Origin: Candidatus Gastranaerophilales bacterium | Lineage (GTDB): Bacteria > Cyanobacteriota > Vampirovibrionia > Gastranaerophilales > UBA9971 | Reading direction: 5' to 3' | Assembly (NCBI GenBank): GCA_028277195.1 | Contig: JANQGS010000180.1 | Location: 1 to 13,536, forward strand | DNA length: 13,536 bases | In this document: piece after piece, positions 1 through 4,355 of the stretch | Position numbering within the stretch: the stretch's first letter is position 1 | Layout: every line of letters starts with the position of its first letter | The notes under the pieces: model-generated | Database searches by the model: none | The model's input: the letters and a program-made list of their open reading frames with translations, nothing else | Told to the model about the DNA's origin: nothing | Program-made: the position numbers and the translations under genes

Positions 1-1094
1 GAAACCTCGTTGAGCAGCCTTTCCAATTCCTGTTTTTGCCCGTTTATACTGTTTTTTGCACCTTTTATTTCCAGGTTTTTCTCTTCAATATTATGGTTAG
101 AGCTTTCTATTTTTTCTTTCAGCTCTTTAATATTGGTTTTTATGTTTTCAATATTTTTTAAATTAGTCTGCTCCTGCTTTTCAGACAACCTTATACTGTC
201 TTGCTTCCTTGATATAAGCCCTTTAAAGGTTTCTACCCGCTTTTTTATTTCTATTTGTTCATCTTCGCCTTTATTTTTTATTAATTCCGATAGCTCAGCG
301 TGCTTTTTAGAGGATTCGCCCAGCTTTTCGAGCACCTGTTCGAGCTTTTTTTCCTCTTCCTTCCTGCTTTTATTGGCGTCCAGGATGCTTTCGTGCAGTC
401 TTTCAAACGAGTTTTTTATCTCAAAGTAGCGCACAACGTGGAGTTTGTTTTCCAGCTCCTGTTTTTCTTCCCTCACTGCCTTGTATTTAAGGGCATGCTC
501 CCTTTCCTCTTCAAGCTGGCAGAGCCTGTAGTCGATTTCCCCGAGGATTAAACCTGATTTTTCTACCCGCTGCTCAACCGTTTCCAGCTCACGCTTTGCC
601 TGTTCTATTCTCCTGTCAAAATCAGCCACGCCCGCAATTTCGTCAATTATTTTCCTTCTTTCATTGGCGCTTATGTTTATTATGTTGGTTACATCGCCCT
701 GCATCATTACGTTGTAACAACCCGGGGAGATATTATGCGAGGATAGCTCGTCGTGTATGTCGCCGAGCGTTGATAGCCTGTCGTTCAGGTAGTAATTGCT
801 TATATAACCGCCTGATGCTTTCTTGATTTTCCTTGTTACACTAAGCCCGTTGGAAAAATGAACTTTGACGGACGCCTCGTTTTTCTTGTTGTGGGTGTTT
901 ATAAGGTGAAAAAGCCTGTCAGCTCTCAATGTTTTTGAGGTTGAGAGCCCGAGGCTAAAGAGGATACTGTCTATAATATTACTTTTCCCGGACCCGTTAG
1001 GCCCGGAAACGGTTGTAAATCCCTCCAAAAAGGGGATTTCCGTCCTGTTTGCAAAGGACTTGAAATTATCTATTTCCAGTTTACTGATGTACAT
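1..1094 (-). CDS. smc: Chromosome segregation ATPase SMC, N-terminal part (runs off the left edge)
   Basis: SMC dimers, with ScpA/ScpB, organise and segregate the chromosome. The 364 visible residues begin MYISKLEIDNFKSFANRTEI, the usual SMC N-terminus. The Walker A loop GPNGSGKSN is at residues 31-39 and the Q-loop glutamine lies in MQGDV near residue 132. From about residue 165 the chain becomes a long charged heptad-like coiled coil rich in E, K, Q and L, which is still open at the window edge. The hinge, Walker B and signature motifs lie outside. The ATG at 1094 was chosen by alignment to the family N-terminus; no good Shine-Dalgarno sequence precedes it. The rightward open frames across this stretch are shadows of the coiled coil. 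Family assignment is certain; only completeness is unknown. Confidence 0.96.
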   Translation of the reverse strand, partial: MYISKLEIDNFKSFANRTEIPFLEGFTTVSGPNGSGKSNIIDSILFSLGLSTSKTLRADRLFHLINTHNKKNEASVKVHFSNGLSVTRKIKKASGGYISNYYLNDRLSTLGDIHDELSSHNISPGCYNVMMQGDVTNIINISANERRKIIDEIAGVADFDRRIEQAKRELETVEQRVEKSGLILGEIDYRLCQLEEEREHALKYKAVREEKQELENKLHVVRYFEIKNSFERLHESILDANKSRKEEEKKLEQVLEKLGESSKKHAELSELIKNKGEDEQIEIKKRVETFKGLISRKQDSIRLSEKQEQTNLKNIENIKTNIKELKEKIESSNHNIEEKNLEIKGAKNSINGQKQELERLLNEV

Positions 1095-1195
1095 CTCAGG
1101 AAGATTGTGCGGTATAATGCAGCTTGATGTCAAGAATATTAAGGAAAAATAGTGTAAATGGCGGAGAAATTCGGAAGAAGATTAAGTTTATGCTT

Positions 1196-1432
1196 TTATA
1201 ATTTCTTTTTTAAAATGATTTCATAACCCAAAATATCCACAATTTCAGCTAATTCGGTTACTTTAATAGTTTTTTTCCTTAACTTGTTGGTTAAATTTTC
1301 CAGAGTATCAGTTTTATCGTATTTTTCATTAATAAGAATTTTTAACTTAGTTAAGGTTAGCCCCTCCATGATTGTTAAGGATTTTAACTGATTTCTTAGA
1401 TTTTCCACTTCCAGCTTAAATTCTTTATTCAT
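1196..1432 (-). CDS. Small putative DNA-binding regulator (78 aa), called HTH1 here
   Basis: No family is recognised with certainty. The 78-residue protein is Lys/Leu rich. Its second half, from TLENLTNKLRKKTIKVTELA to ILGYEIILKKK, has the helical spacing of small Cro/C1-like regulators and somewhat resembles DUF6471-type proteins (a final strand after 'LGYE'). The position supports a regulatory role: it is divergent from a strong promoter whose -35 box overlaps its own -35 within a palindrome at 1455-1467. There is no Shine-Dalgarno sequence. A promoter with TTGTCA and TATAAT 17 nt apart ends only 3 nt before the ATG, so the mRNA is probably leaderless. The gene is AT-rich compared with smc. 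A DNA-binding role is inference from fold impression and context. Confidence 0.6.
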   Translation of the reverse strand: MNKEFKLEVENLRNQLKSLTIMEGLTLTKLKILINEKYDKTDTLENLTNKLRKKTIKVTELAEIVDILGYEIILKKKL

Positions 1433-1435
1433 AGA

Positions 1436-1464
1436 ATTATAATAACTTAAATTAAGGTTGACAA
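1436..1464 (-). promoter_or_regulatory. Leftward promoter of HTH1
   Basis: On the minus strand TTGTCA (1464-1459) and a perfect TATAAT (1441-1436) are separated by exactly 17 nt. The expected transcription start falls at or within a few bases of the HTH1 ATG at 1432, implying a leaderless transcript. The -35 box overlaps that of the divergent rightward promoter. Seen directly by consensus match; not experimentally supported. Confidence 0.65.
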
Positions 1465-1467
1465 CCT
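1455..1467. promoter_or_regulatory. Palindrome shared by two divergent -35 boxes
   Basis: AGGTTGACAACCT is a perfect 6-bp inverted repeat around one central A. It contains the rightward -35 TTGACA (1458-1463) and the leftward -35 TTGTCA (1464-1459 on the minus strand). One protein bound here would block both promoters, so it is a natural candidate operator for HTH1 or HTH2. An outer AACTT/AAGTT pair (1444-1448 and 1468-1472) gives further partial symmetry. Confidence 0.5.
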
Positions 1468-1486
1468 AAGTTTATAATTGTAAAAT
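1458..1486 (+). promoter_or_regulatory. Rightward promoter P1 with tandem operator-like sites (sites run to 1502)
   Basis: TTGACA (1458-1463), a 17-nt spacer and TAAAAT (1481-1486) form a near-consensus sigma-70-type promoter. Two related sites, CTAAGTTTATAATTG (1466-1480, inside the spacer) and CTAAGTATATAGTTAG (1487-1502, just after the -10), start 21 bp apart. The second lies in an imperfect palindrome, TCTAA/TTAGA (1486-1503). Promoter P2 at 1831 has the same geometry. P1 now leads only into a truncated 19-codon frame. Confidence 0.65.
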
Positions 1487-1517
1487 CTAAGTATATAGTT
1501 AGACTTATTTTTAAAAT

Positions 1518-1580
1518 AAAGGAGCAAAAAATGAACCAAAAGGAACAGATGAAACTGCTTAATGAGTGCAGAGACTCAAT
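1518..1580 (+). repeat. 63-bp direct repeat, left copy
   Basis: This copy starts with AAAGGAGCAAAAAATG and covers the Shine-Dalgarno region and first codons of the small gene. It matches 1901-1963 at 60 of 63 positions. All three differences are G here against A there, at third codon positions (AAG/AAA, CAG/CAA, GAG/GAA). Similarity stops abruptly on both sides; the upstream promoter and operator sequences of the two copies differ. Confidence 0.93.
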
Positions 1581-1590
1581 TAATTTTTAA
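1531..1590 (+). pseudogene. Truncated 5' copy of the 72-aa gene at 1914 (19 codons)
   Basis: An intact Shine-Dalgarno sequence (AAAGGAG, 1518-1524) and ATG start the peptide MNQKEQMKLLNECRDSINF, which then stops. The first 16 residues are identical to the gene at 1914, after which homology ends. It keeps a strong promoter and ribosome site, so a 19-residue peptide could still be made. The three silent differences from the intact copy suggest that both were under coding constraint before truncation. It overlaps the 3' end of the oppositely oriented HTH2 gene by 4 nt. Most likely a decayed duplicate; a functional micropeptide cannot be excluded. Confidence 0.75.
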
Positions 1591-1799
1591 GGCTCTTCGT
1601 CAGGAACATACTCAAAAATATCTGAAAGTTTGCAATCAAGTGCTTTACAGAGCTTATTTAGTGTATCTAAACTAATATTACTCGCAGTGTTATGGTAAAG
1701 ACGTCTTATCGTACTTTCACTAAGTCCTGTCATTCTTTGGACTTCGGACATCTTTAATTTTTCTCTCCCCATTAGTTCAGACAATTTATTTTTTATCAT
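1587..1799 (-). CDS. Cro/C1-type helix-turn-helix transcriptional regulator (70 aa), called HTH2 here
   Basis: A stand-alone XRE-family DNA-binding domain of the short Cro or YozG-like type. The order is an N-terminal helix (IKNKLSELMGREKLK), the helix-turn-helix (MSEVQRMTGLSESTIRRLYH, about residues 17-36), then the conserved ISLDTLNKLCKALDCKLSDIFEYVPDEE end. There is no dimerisation or peptidase domain. The gene is divergent from the small gene at 1914 and faces a strong promoter bearing two near-identical 14-bp operator-like sites 21 bp apart, which fits local repression of that promoter. No Shine-Dalgarno sequence precedes the ATG. A TATAAT (1814-1809, minus) lies 9 nt upstream, so the transcript is probably leaderless or nearly so, as for lambda cI from PRM. 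Fold assignment is solid; the target is inferred. Confidence 0.92.
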   Translation of the reverse strand: MIKNKLSELMGREKLKMSEVQRMTGLSESTIRRLYHNTASNISLDTLNKLCKALDCKLSDIFEYVPDEEP

Positions 1800-1808
1800 A
1801 ACTAAATA

Positions 1809-1837
1809 ATTATAGGATATTTTTTTTCTATTGACTT
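1809..1837 (-). promoter_or_regulatory. Possible leftward promoter of HTH2
   Basis: On the minus strand a perfect TATAAT lies at 1814-1809, with a poor -35 candidate (AAGTCA, 1837-1832) 17 nt upstream. A weak -35 would suit a promoter that needs activation or stays low. The predicted start lies only a few bases before the ATG at 1799. The -35 region overlaps that of the rightward promoter P2. Confidence 0.4.
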
Positions 1838-1859
1838 ATTCTTAAATATAAGATAGAAT
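1831..1859 (+). promoter_or_regulatory. Rightward promoter P2 of the 72-aa gene
   Basis: TTGACT (1831-1836), a 17-nt spacer and TAGAAT (1854-1859) give a good sigma-70-type promoter about 55 nt upstream of the ATG at 1914. One operator-like site fills its spacer and another follows the -10 box, the arrangement expected of a repressed promoter. Confidence 0.65.
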
Positions 1860-1874
1860 TTCTTTAATATAAGA
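1840..1874. promoter_or_regulatory. Pair of operator-like palindromes 21 bp apart
   Basis: TCTTAAATATAAGA (1840-1853) and TCTTTAATATAAGA (1861-1874) agree at 13 of 14 positions, are both dyad-symmetric, and start 21 bp apart, i.e. on the same face of the helix. The second extends to TTTCTT/AAGAAA (1859-1876). Two XRE dimers side by side here would cover the -10 box of P2. The sequence differs from the paired sites at P1, so the two promoters may answer to different regulators. Confidence 0.55.
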
Positions 1875-1900
1875 AAGGTTTTCTTTTACAAATTTAACAA

Positions 1901-1963
1901 AAAGGAGCAAAAAATGAACCAAAAAGAACAAATGAAACTGCTTAATGAATGCAGAGACTCAAT
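1901..1963 (+). repeat. 63-bp direct repeat, right copy
   Basis: Covers the Shine-Dalgarno sequence AAAGGAG (1901-1907), the ATG at 1914 and the first 16 codons plus two bases of the intact small gene. It matches 1518-1580 with three silent A-for-G differences. The two copies start 383 bp apart and bracket HTH2 and promoter P2. Confidence 0.93.
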
Positions 1964-2132
1964 GCAGGCTATTTTTTCAACCACTGAAATAGCGCTGGAG
2001 AAATTATCCAATGAAGGTGAGTTGAATGGATATCATACGGGCGGAATCCTGCGCTCATCCAGGTTCCACAGCCAGGAAGCCCTGTTCAGGTTAGCTCGTT
2101 ATATTGAGGAGTTAGAAAAAGCTATTGGATAG
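1914..2132 (+). CDS. Small protein of unknown function (72 aa)
   Basis: Not recognised. The protein reads MNQKEQMKLLNECRDSMQAI, then STTEIALEKL, a Gly/Asn/His turn (ELNGYHTGGILRSSRFH, about residues 36-52) and a C-terminal helix ending ARYIEELEKAIG. It is probably an all-helical soluble helix-turn-helix hairpin, with no signal peptide, membrane segment or cysteine pair (one Cys, in NECRD). It has a strong Shine-Dalgarno sequence (AAAGGAG, 6 nt before the ATG) and a strong promoter with repressor-like sites, so it is likely kept off by HTH2 and made strongly on derepression. Context suggests a small effector or antirepressor of a mobile-element-like switch, but this is inference. It lies 69 nt upstream of the antitoxin gene and could be co-transcribed with it. 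Confidence 0.7.
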   Translation: MNQKEQMKLLNECRDSMQAIFSTTEIALEKLSNEGELNGYHTGGILRSSRFHSQEALFRLARYIEELEKAIG

Positions 2133-2152
2133 AAGTGGAAAAACCCGTAAAA

Positions 2153-2172
2153 TTGTACTATAATATGTACAA
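2153..2172. promoter_or_regulatory. Palindrome over the -10 box of the toxin-antitoxin genes
   Basis: TTGTAC (2153-2158) and GTACAA (2167-2172) flank TATAATAT, whose TATAAT (2159-2164) is a perfect -10 box. The arms hold TGTACT and TGTACA cores centred 12 bp apart. TGTACA is the core reported for YefM-YoeB operators, so this looks like the site for autoregulation by antitoxin or toxin-antitoxin complex. No good -35 box is seen 17 nt upstream, so transcription may also come from P2. Confidence 0.65.
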
Positions 2173-2201
2173 GTAATAAAAACAAATGGAGAAAATAAAT
2201 T

Positions 2202-2471
2202 ATGGTTATGGACGCAATGACATATTCCGCTTTTCGGGCAAACCTGGCTAAGACATTGGACAGCGTTTGCGACAACCATCTTGGGGTAATCATTACAAGA
2301 CGCAACGGCAAAACTGTCGTAGTTTTATCACTTGAAGATTACCGGGGTATGGAGGAAACCAATTATCTGTTAAGCACTCAAAATAATACAAAAGAAATTC
2401 ATGAAGCTCTGAAAGAATATGAGAGTGGGGAGTTCGAGGATATGGAGCTTATTAAAGATTATGAAGATTAA
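2202..2471 (+). CDS. yefM: Antitoxin of the Phd/YefM family (89 aa)
   Basis: Binds and neutralises the YoeB-type toxin encoded next to it and represses the shared promoter. The N-terminal half matches the family: MTYSAFRANLAKTLDSVCDN (helix 1 region), HLGVIITRRNGKTVVVLSLE (the 'ITRxxGxxVVLxSxEDY' strand block) and then ETNYLLST. The C-terminal third (EIHEALKEYESGEFED...) is acidic and would wrap round the toxin. The ATG at 2202 has GGAG 10 nt upstream; an ATG at 2208 (MDAMTY) is a possible alternative start. Its last 11 nt overlap the toxin start, as expected for translational coupling. The TGTACA palindrome at 2153 supports autoregulation. Confidence 0.92.
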   Translation: MVMDAMTYSAFRANLAKTLDSVCDNHLGVIITRRNGKTVVVLSLEDYRGMEETNYLLSTQNNTKEIHEALKEYESGEFEDMELIKDYED

Positions 2472-2715
2472 GTTTATTTCAAGAGCAAAAAAGCATTATT
2501 TATATTGGGCTGAAAAAGATAAAAAAATCCTCAAAAAAATAAATGATTTAATAGAAGATATTCAAAAAGAACCCTTTGACGGTATTGGCAAGCCAGAACC
2601 TTTAAGAAATGAGCTCTCCGGCTGGTGGTCAAGGCGCATAACCCATGAGCACAGGCTTGTTTATAAAGTTAAAGAGGAGGTTTTATATATTTTACAATGC
2701 AGGTTCCATTATTGA
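2461..2715 (+). CDS. yoeB: YoeB/Txe family mRNA-cleaving toxin (84 aa)
   Basis: A RelE-fold ribosome-dependent endoribonuclease that cleaves mRNA in the ribosomal A site, held inactive by its antitoxin. The protein is 84 residues, the same length as E. coli YoeB, and the catalytic positions align without gaps: Glu46 (KPEPLRNELSGWWSRRI), Arg65 (HRLVYKV) and the C-terminal His83-Tyr84 (QCRFHY). The toxin therefore looks active. The start is the ATG at 2461, inside the antitoxin 3' end; the in-frame ATG at 2419 would add 14 residues unlike the family. The stop codon at 2713-2715 lies inside the first codons of ispG, an unusual 19-nt overlap with a housekeeping gene. Confidence 0.95.
   Translation: MKIKFISRAKKHYLYWAEKDKKILKKINDLIEDIQKEPFDGIGKPEPLRNELSGWWSRRITHEHRLVYKVKEEVLYILQCRFHY
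2674..2680 (+). promoter_or_regulatory. Distant ribosome binding site for ispG inside yoeB
   Basis: GAGGAGG is the only strong Shine-Dalgarno-like run before ispG, but it ends 16 nt from the ATG at 2697, much longer than the usual 5-10 nt. No ATG, GTG or TTG lies in frame between. It sits in the yoeB codons for Lys-Glu-Glu-Val. ispG translation may be weak or depend on ribosomes finishing yoeB. Confidence 0.4.
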
Positions 2716-3755
2716 AAAAACGAAGCATAAACATAGGAGGCCTACCCATAGGCTCAGGGGCGCCGGTGTCAGTGCAGTCAATGACCAGCACTGATACAAA
2801 AGACGTTAAATCCACGGTAGCCCAGATAAAAAAGCTGGAGGATGCGGGCTGTGAGCTTATAAGGGTTGCTGTGCCGGACAGGGAGGCAGCAGAGGCCATC
2901 AGTGCAATAAAAAAACAAATTAAAATACCCCTTATTGCAGATATACACTTTGATTACAGACTGGCAATCGAGGCAATAAGACAGGGCGCAGACGCCTTAC
3001 GCCTCAACCCGGGCAACATTGGAAAGCGTGAGCATGTGCAAAAAGTTGTCGGGATTGCAAAAGAACGCCAAATTCCCGTAAGAATCGGGGTTAATGCGGG
3101 CTCTCTTGAAAAAGGCCTGCCGTACAGTGCTGACGGACTTGTACAGAGTGCGTTGAGGCATATAAAAATATTTGAGGAACTTGGCTTTGACCTTATAAAG
3201 GTTTCCTTAAAGTCGAGCGATGTGAGGTTAATGGTGGAGGCTTACCGTAAAATCCATAAAATAATTGACTATCCGCTTCATCTTGGGGTAACTGAGGCCG
3301 GCACCTTTAAACCCGGGGTTATAAAATCGTCAATAGGCATAGGCAGCCTGCTTTTAGATGGCATCGGGGACACCATAAGGGTATCATTGACCGAAGACCC
3401 GCTTGAAGAGGTGCTGTCAGGCTGGGAAATCCTAAAAGCGCTCAATTTAAGGCAGCGTGGACTTAATTTAATAAGCTGCCCCACCTGCGGCAGGTGCAAA
3501 ATTGATGTAATAACCCTGGCCAAACAGGTTGAGGAGAGGTTTAAAGACGTTCCCTTAACAATAGCGGTTATGGGGTGTCCTGTAAATGGCCCGGGAGAGG
3601 CGCGCCATGCTGATATAGGCATTGCCGGGGCTAATGGCGAGGGATATATTTTTAAAAAAGGCGAAATAGTTGCCAGGGTAGCTTTTAACGAGCTGCTTGG
3701 GCGCTTGGAGCAAGAGCTTGCTAAAGCTGCCCCAGTGGTTTTGGGGCAGCCTTAA
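2697..3755 (+). CDS. ispG: 4-hydroxy-3-methylbut-2-en-1-yl diphosphate synthase (IspG/GcpE)
   Basis: Penultimate step of the MEP isoprenoid pathway: reductive dehydration of MEcPP to HMBPP by a [4Fe-4S] enzyme in the cytoplasm. The 352-residue length fits the bacterial short form (TIM barrel plus Fe-S domain, without the plant-type insert). Family blocks seen are GAPVSVQSMTSTDT (21-34), ADIHFDYRLA (81-90), LRLNPGNIG (101-109), IRIGVNAGSLEKG (129-140), LGVTEAGT (196-203) and SSIGIGSLLLDGIGDTIRVS (211-230). The cluster ligands are Cys261 and Cys264 in CPTCGRC and Cys294 in MGCPVNGPGE, with Glu301. The ATG at 2697 aligns with family N-termini (KKRSINIGGLPIG) but lies within the yoeB 3' end. No promoter of its own is visible, so expression may depend on the toxin-antitoxin transcript or one further upstream. 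Confidence 0.97.
   Translation: MQVPLLKKRSINIGGLPIGSGAPVSVQSMTSTDTKDVKSTVAQIKKLEDAGCELIRVAVPDREAAEAISAIKKQIKIPLIADIHFDYRLAIEAIRQGADALRLNPGNIGKREHVQKVVGIAKERQIPVRIGVNAGSLEKGLPYSADGLVQSALRHIKIFEELGFDLIKVSLKSSDVRLMVEAYRKIHKIIDYPLHLGVTEAGTFKPGVIKSSIGIGSLLLDGIGDTIRVSLTEDPLEEVLSGWEILKALNLRQRGLNLISCPTCGRCKIDVITLAKQVEERFKDVPLTIAVMGCPVNGPGEARHADIGIAGANGEGYIFKKGEIVARVAFNELLGRLEQELAKAAPVVLGQP
3726..3750. terminator. GC-rich hairpin at the convergent ispG/pilin junction
   Basis: GCTGCCCCA (3726-3734) and TGGGGCAGC (3742-3750) form a perfect 9-bp stem with a 7-nt loop, lying in the last codons of ispG. A second weak stem (TAAAG/CTTTA) and TGTTTTT follow on the plus strand. On the minus strand the stem is followed by TTT, so it may stop transcripts from the pilin gene too. 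There is no classic U-run directly after the stem. Confidence 0.5.
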
Positions 3756-3777
3756 AGCAAACTTTATGTTTTTAGCG

Positions 3778-4185
3778 CTAGAAACTGGTAGTAGCGGCTG
3801 TAGATGGGATTATTGTTTTTGTCATTATAGTACCACCGTCAGCATCACATGCTGCGAGAGTGTATGAACCGCCGCCGTTATCGGTAATACCCACCTGTCC
3901 GGCTCCGCATCCCCCGGAAACATAGGCATCTTCATCTTCATCAACAGGGTTAGTCGCACTATTGTTTAATGTTGTAAGCAAATTAGCAACTGTTACGGTA
4001 TTATTCAACGCTACCCTGCTGGAGATTGACGAAGCGGCTGCGCTAAGATTGCCGGAAACAACCGAGTTTTTTGACTCCTCCACCGCATTTAACAGTGCGG
4101 GCACAGCAAGTAGAGCCAGTACACCTAAAATGACCACTACAATCATTAATTCGAGTAATGTGAAACCTTTTTTTCTTCTTTTCAT
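3778..4185 (-). CDS. Type IV pilin-like prepilin (135 aa)
   Basis: A precursor of a type IV pilus or type II secretion-type pseudopilus subunit. It has a class III leader, MKRRKKG, then FTLLELMIVVVILGVLALLAVPALL. Prepilin peptidase would cut between Gly7 and Phe8, with Glu12 as the conserved Glu+5. Residues 8-32 form the hydrophobic N-terminal helix that anchors the subunit. The globular part is short and rich in Ser, Thr, Ala, Asn and Gly. Cys93 and Cys113 bracket a 19-residue Gly-rich loop like the pilin D-region disulfide loop. A GGATG ribosome site precedes the ATG. No pilus assembly genes are near, so it is an orphan whose machinery must lie elsewhere. Major pilin, minor pilin and pseudopilin cannot be told apart here. 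Confidence 0.9.
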   Translation of the reverse strand: MKRRKKGFTLLELMIVVVILGVLALLAVPALLNAVEESKNSVVSGNLSAAASSISSRVALNNTVTVANLLTTLNNSATNPVDEDEDAYVSGGCGAGQVGITDNGGGSYTLAACDADGGTIMTKTIIPSTAATTSF

Positions 4186-4276
4186 AGCTTTACATCCTTT
4201 CTTAAAAACTCAAACCCACTTATTTATGAAAACCAGAAAATATATTTCTATTTTCGTATTTTCATTATCAACTATT

Positions 4277-4307
4277 TTTCAAAAAAAAGGAAGTCTTTTT
4301 TTTGAAA
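4277..4307. terminator. A8/T8 perfect hairpin downstream of bioA
   Basis: TTTCAAAAAAAAG (4277-4289) and CTTTTTTTTGAAA (4295-4307) are exact reverse complements with a 5-nt loop (GAAGT). Read leftward, this is an A-tract stem with a U8 3' arm about 50 nt after the bioA stop, a shape compatible with a weak bidirectional terminator, although the stem has almost no GC. It lies in the 170-nt AT-rich gap between bioA and the pilin gene, where I see no clear pilin promoter. Confidence 0.4.
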
Positions 4308-4355
4308 TTGTAATAATCAGAAACATATTTTGCATTTTAGAAAATCAGAAATAAC

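Noticed and set aside
10..826. Three rightward open frames opposite smc
   Set aside because: They are the antisense of the SMC coiled coil, which makes Phe/Leu/Ser-rich shadow frames. They lack ribosome sites and family motifs.
1112..1117. Perfect TATAAT on the plus strand upstream of smc
   Set aside because: No -35 box at a workable distance and no rightward gene follows it; likely chance in AT-rich DNA.
1628..1645. A 15-bp match (TTGCAATCAAGTGCT) between HTH2 coding DNA and the hairpin arm at 10371
   Set aside because: A 15-bp match in a 13.5-kb window is only mildly unlikely by chance. No further similarity extends on either side, and the HTH2 copy has no matching inverted arm.
1518..1963. 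Template/variable repeat pair of a diversity-generating retroelement (A/G differences)
   Set aside because: Only three differences, all silent; no reverse transcriptase or accessory gene nearby; the repeat is at the 5' end, not the 3' end, of the gene.
2419..2460. Longer yoeB start at 2419
   Set aside because: The 14 added residues are unlike the family. The ATG at 2461 gives exactly 84 residues with catalytic positions matching E. coli numbering.
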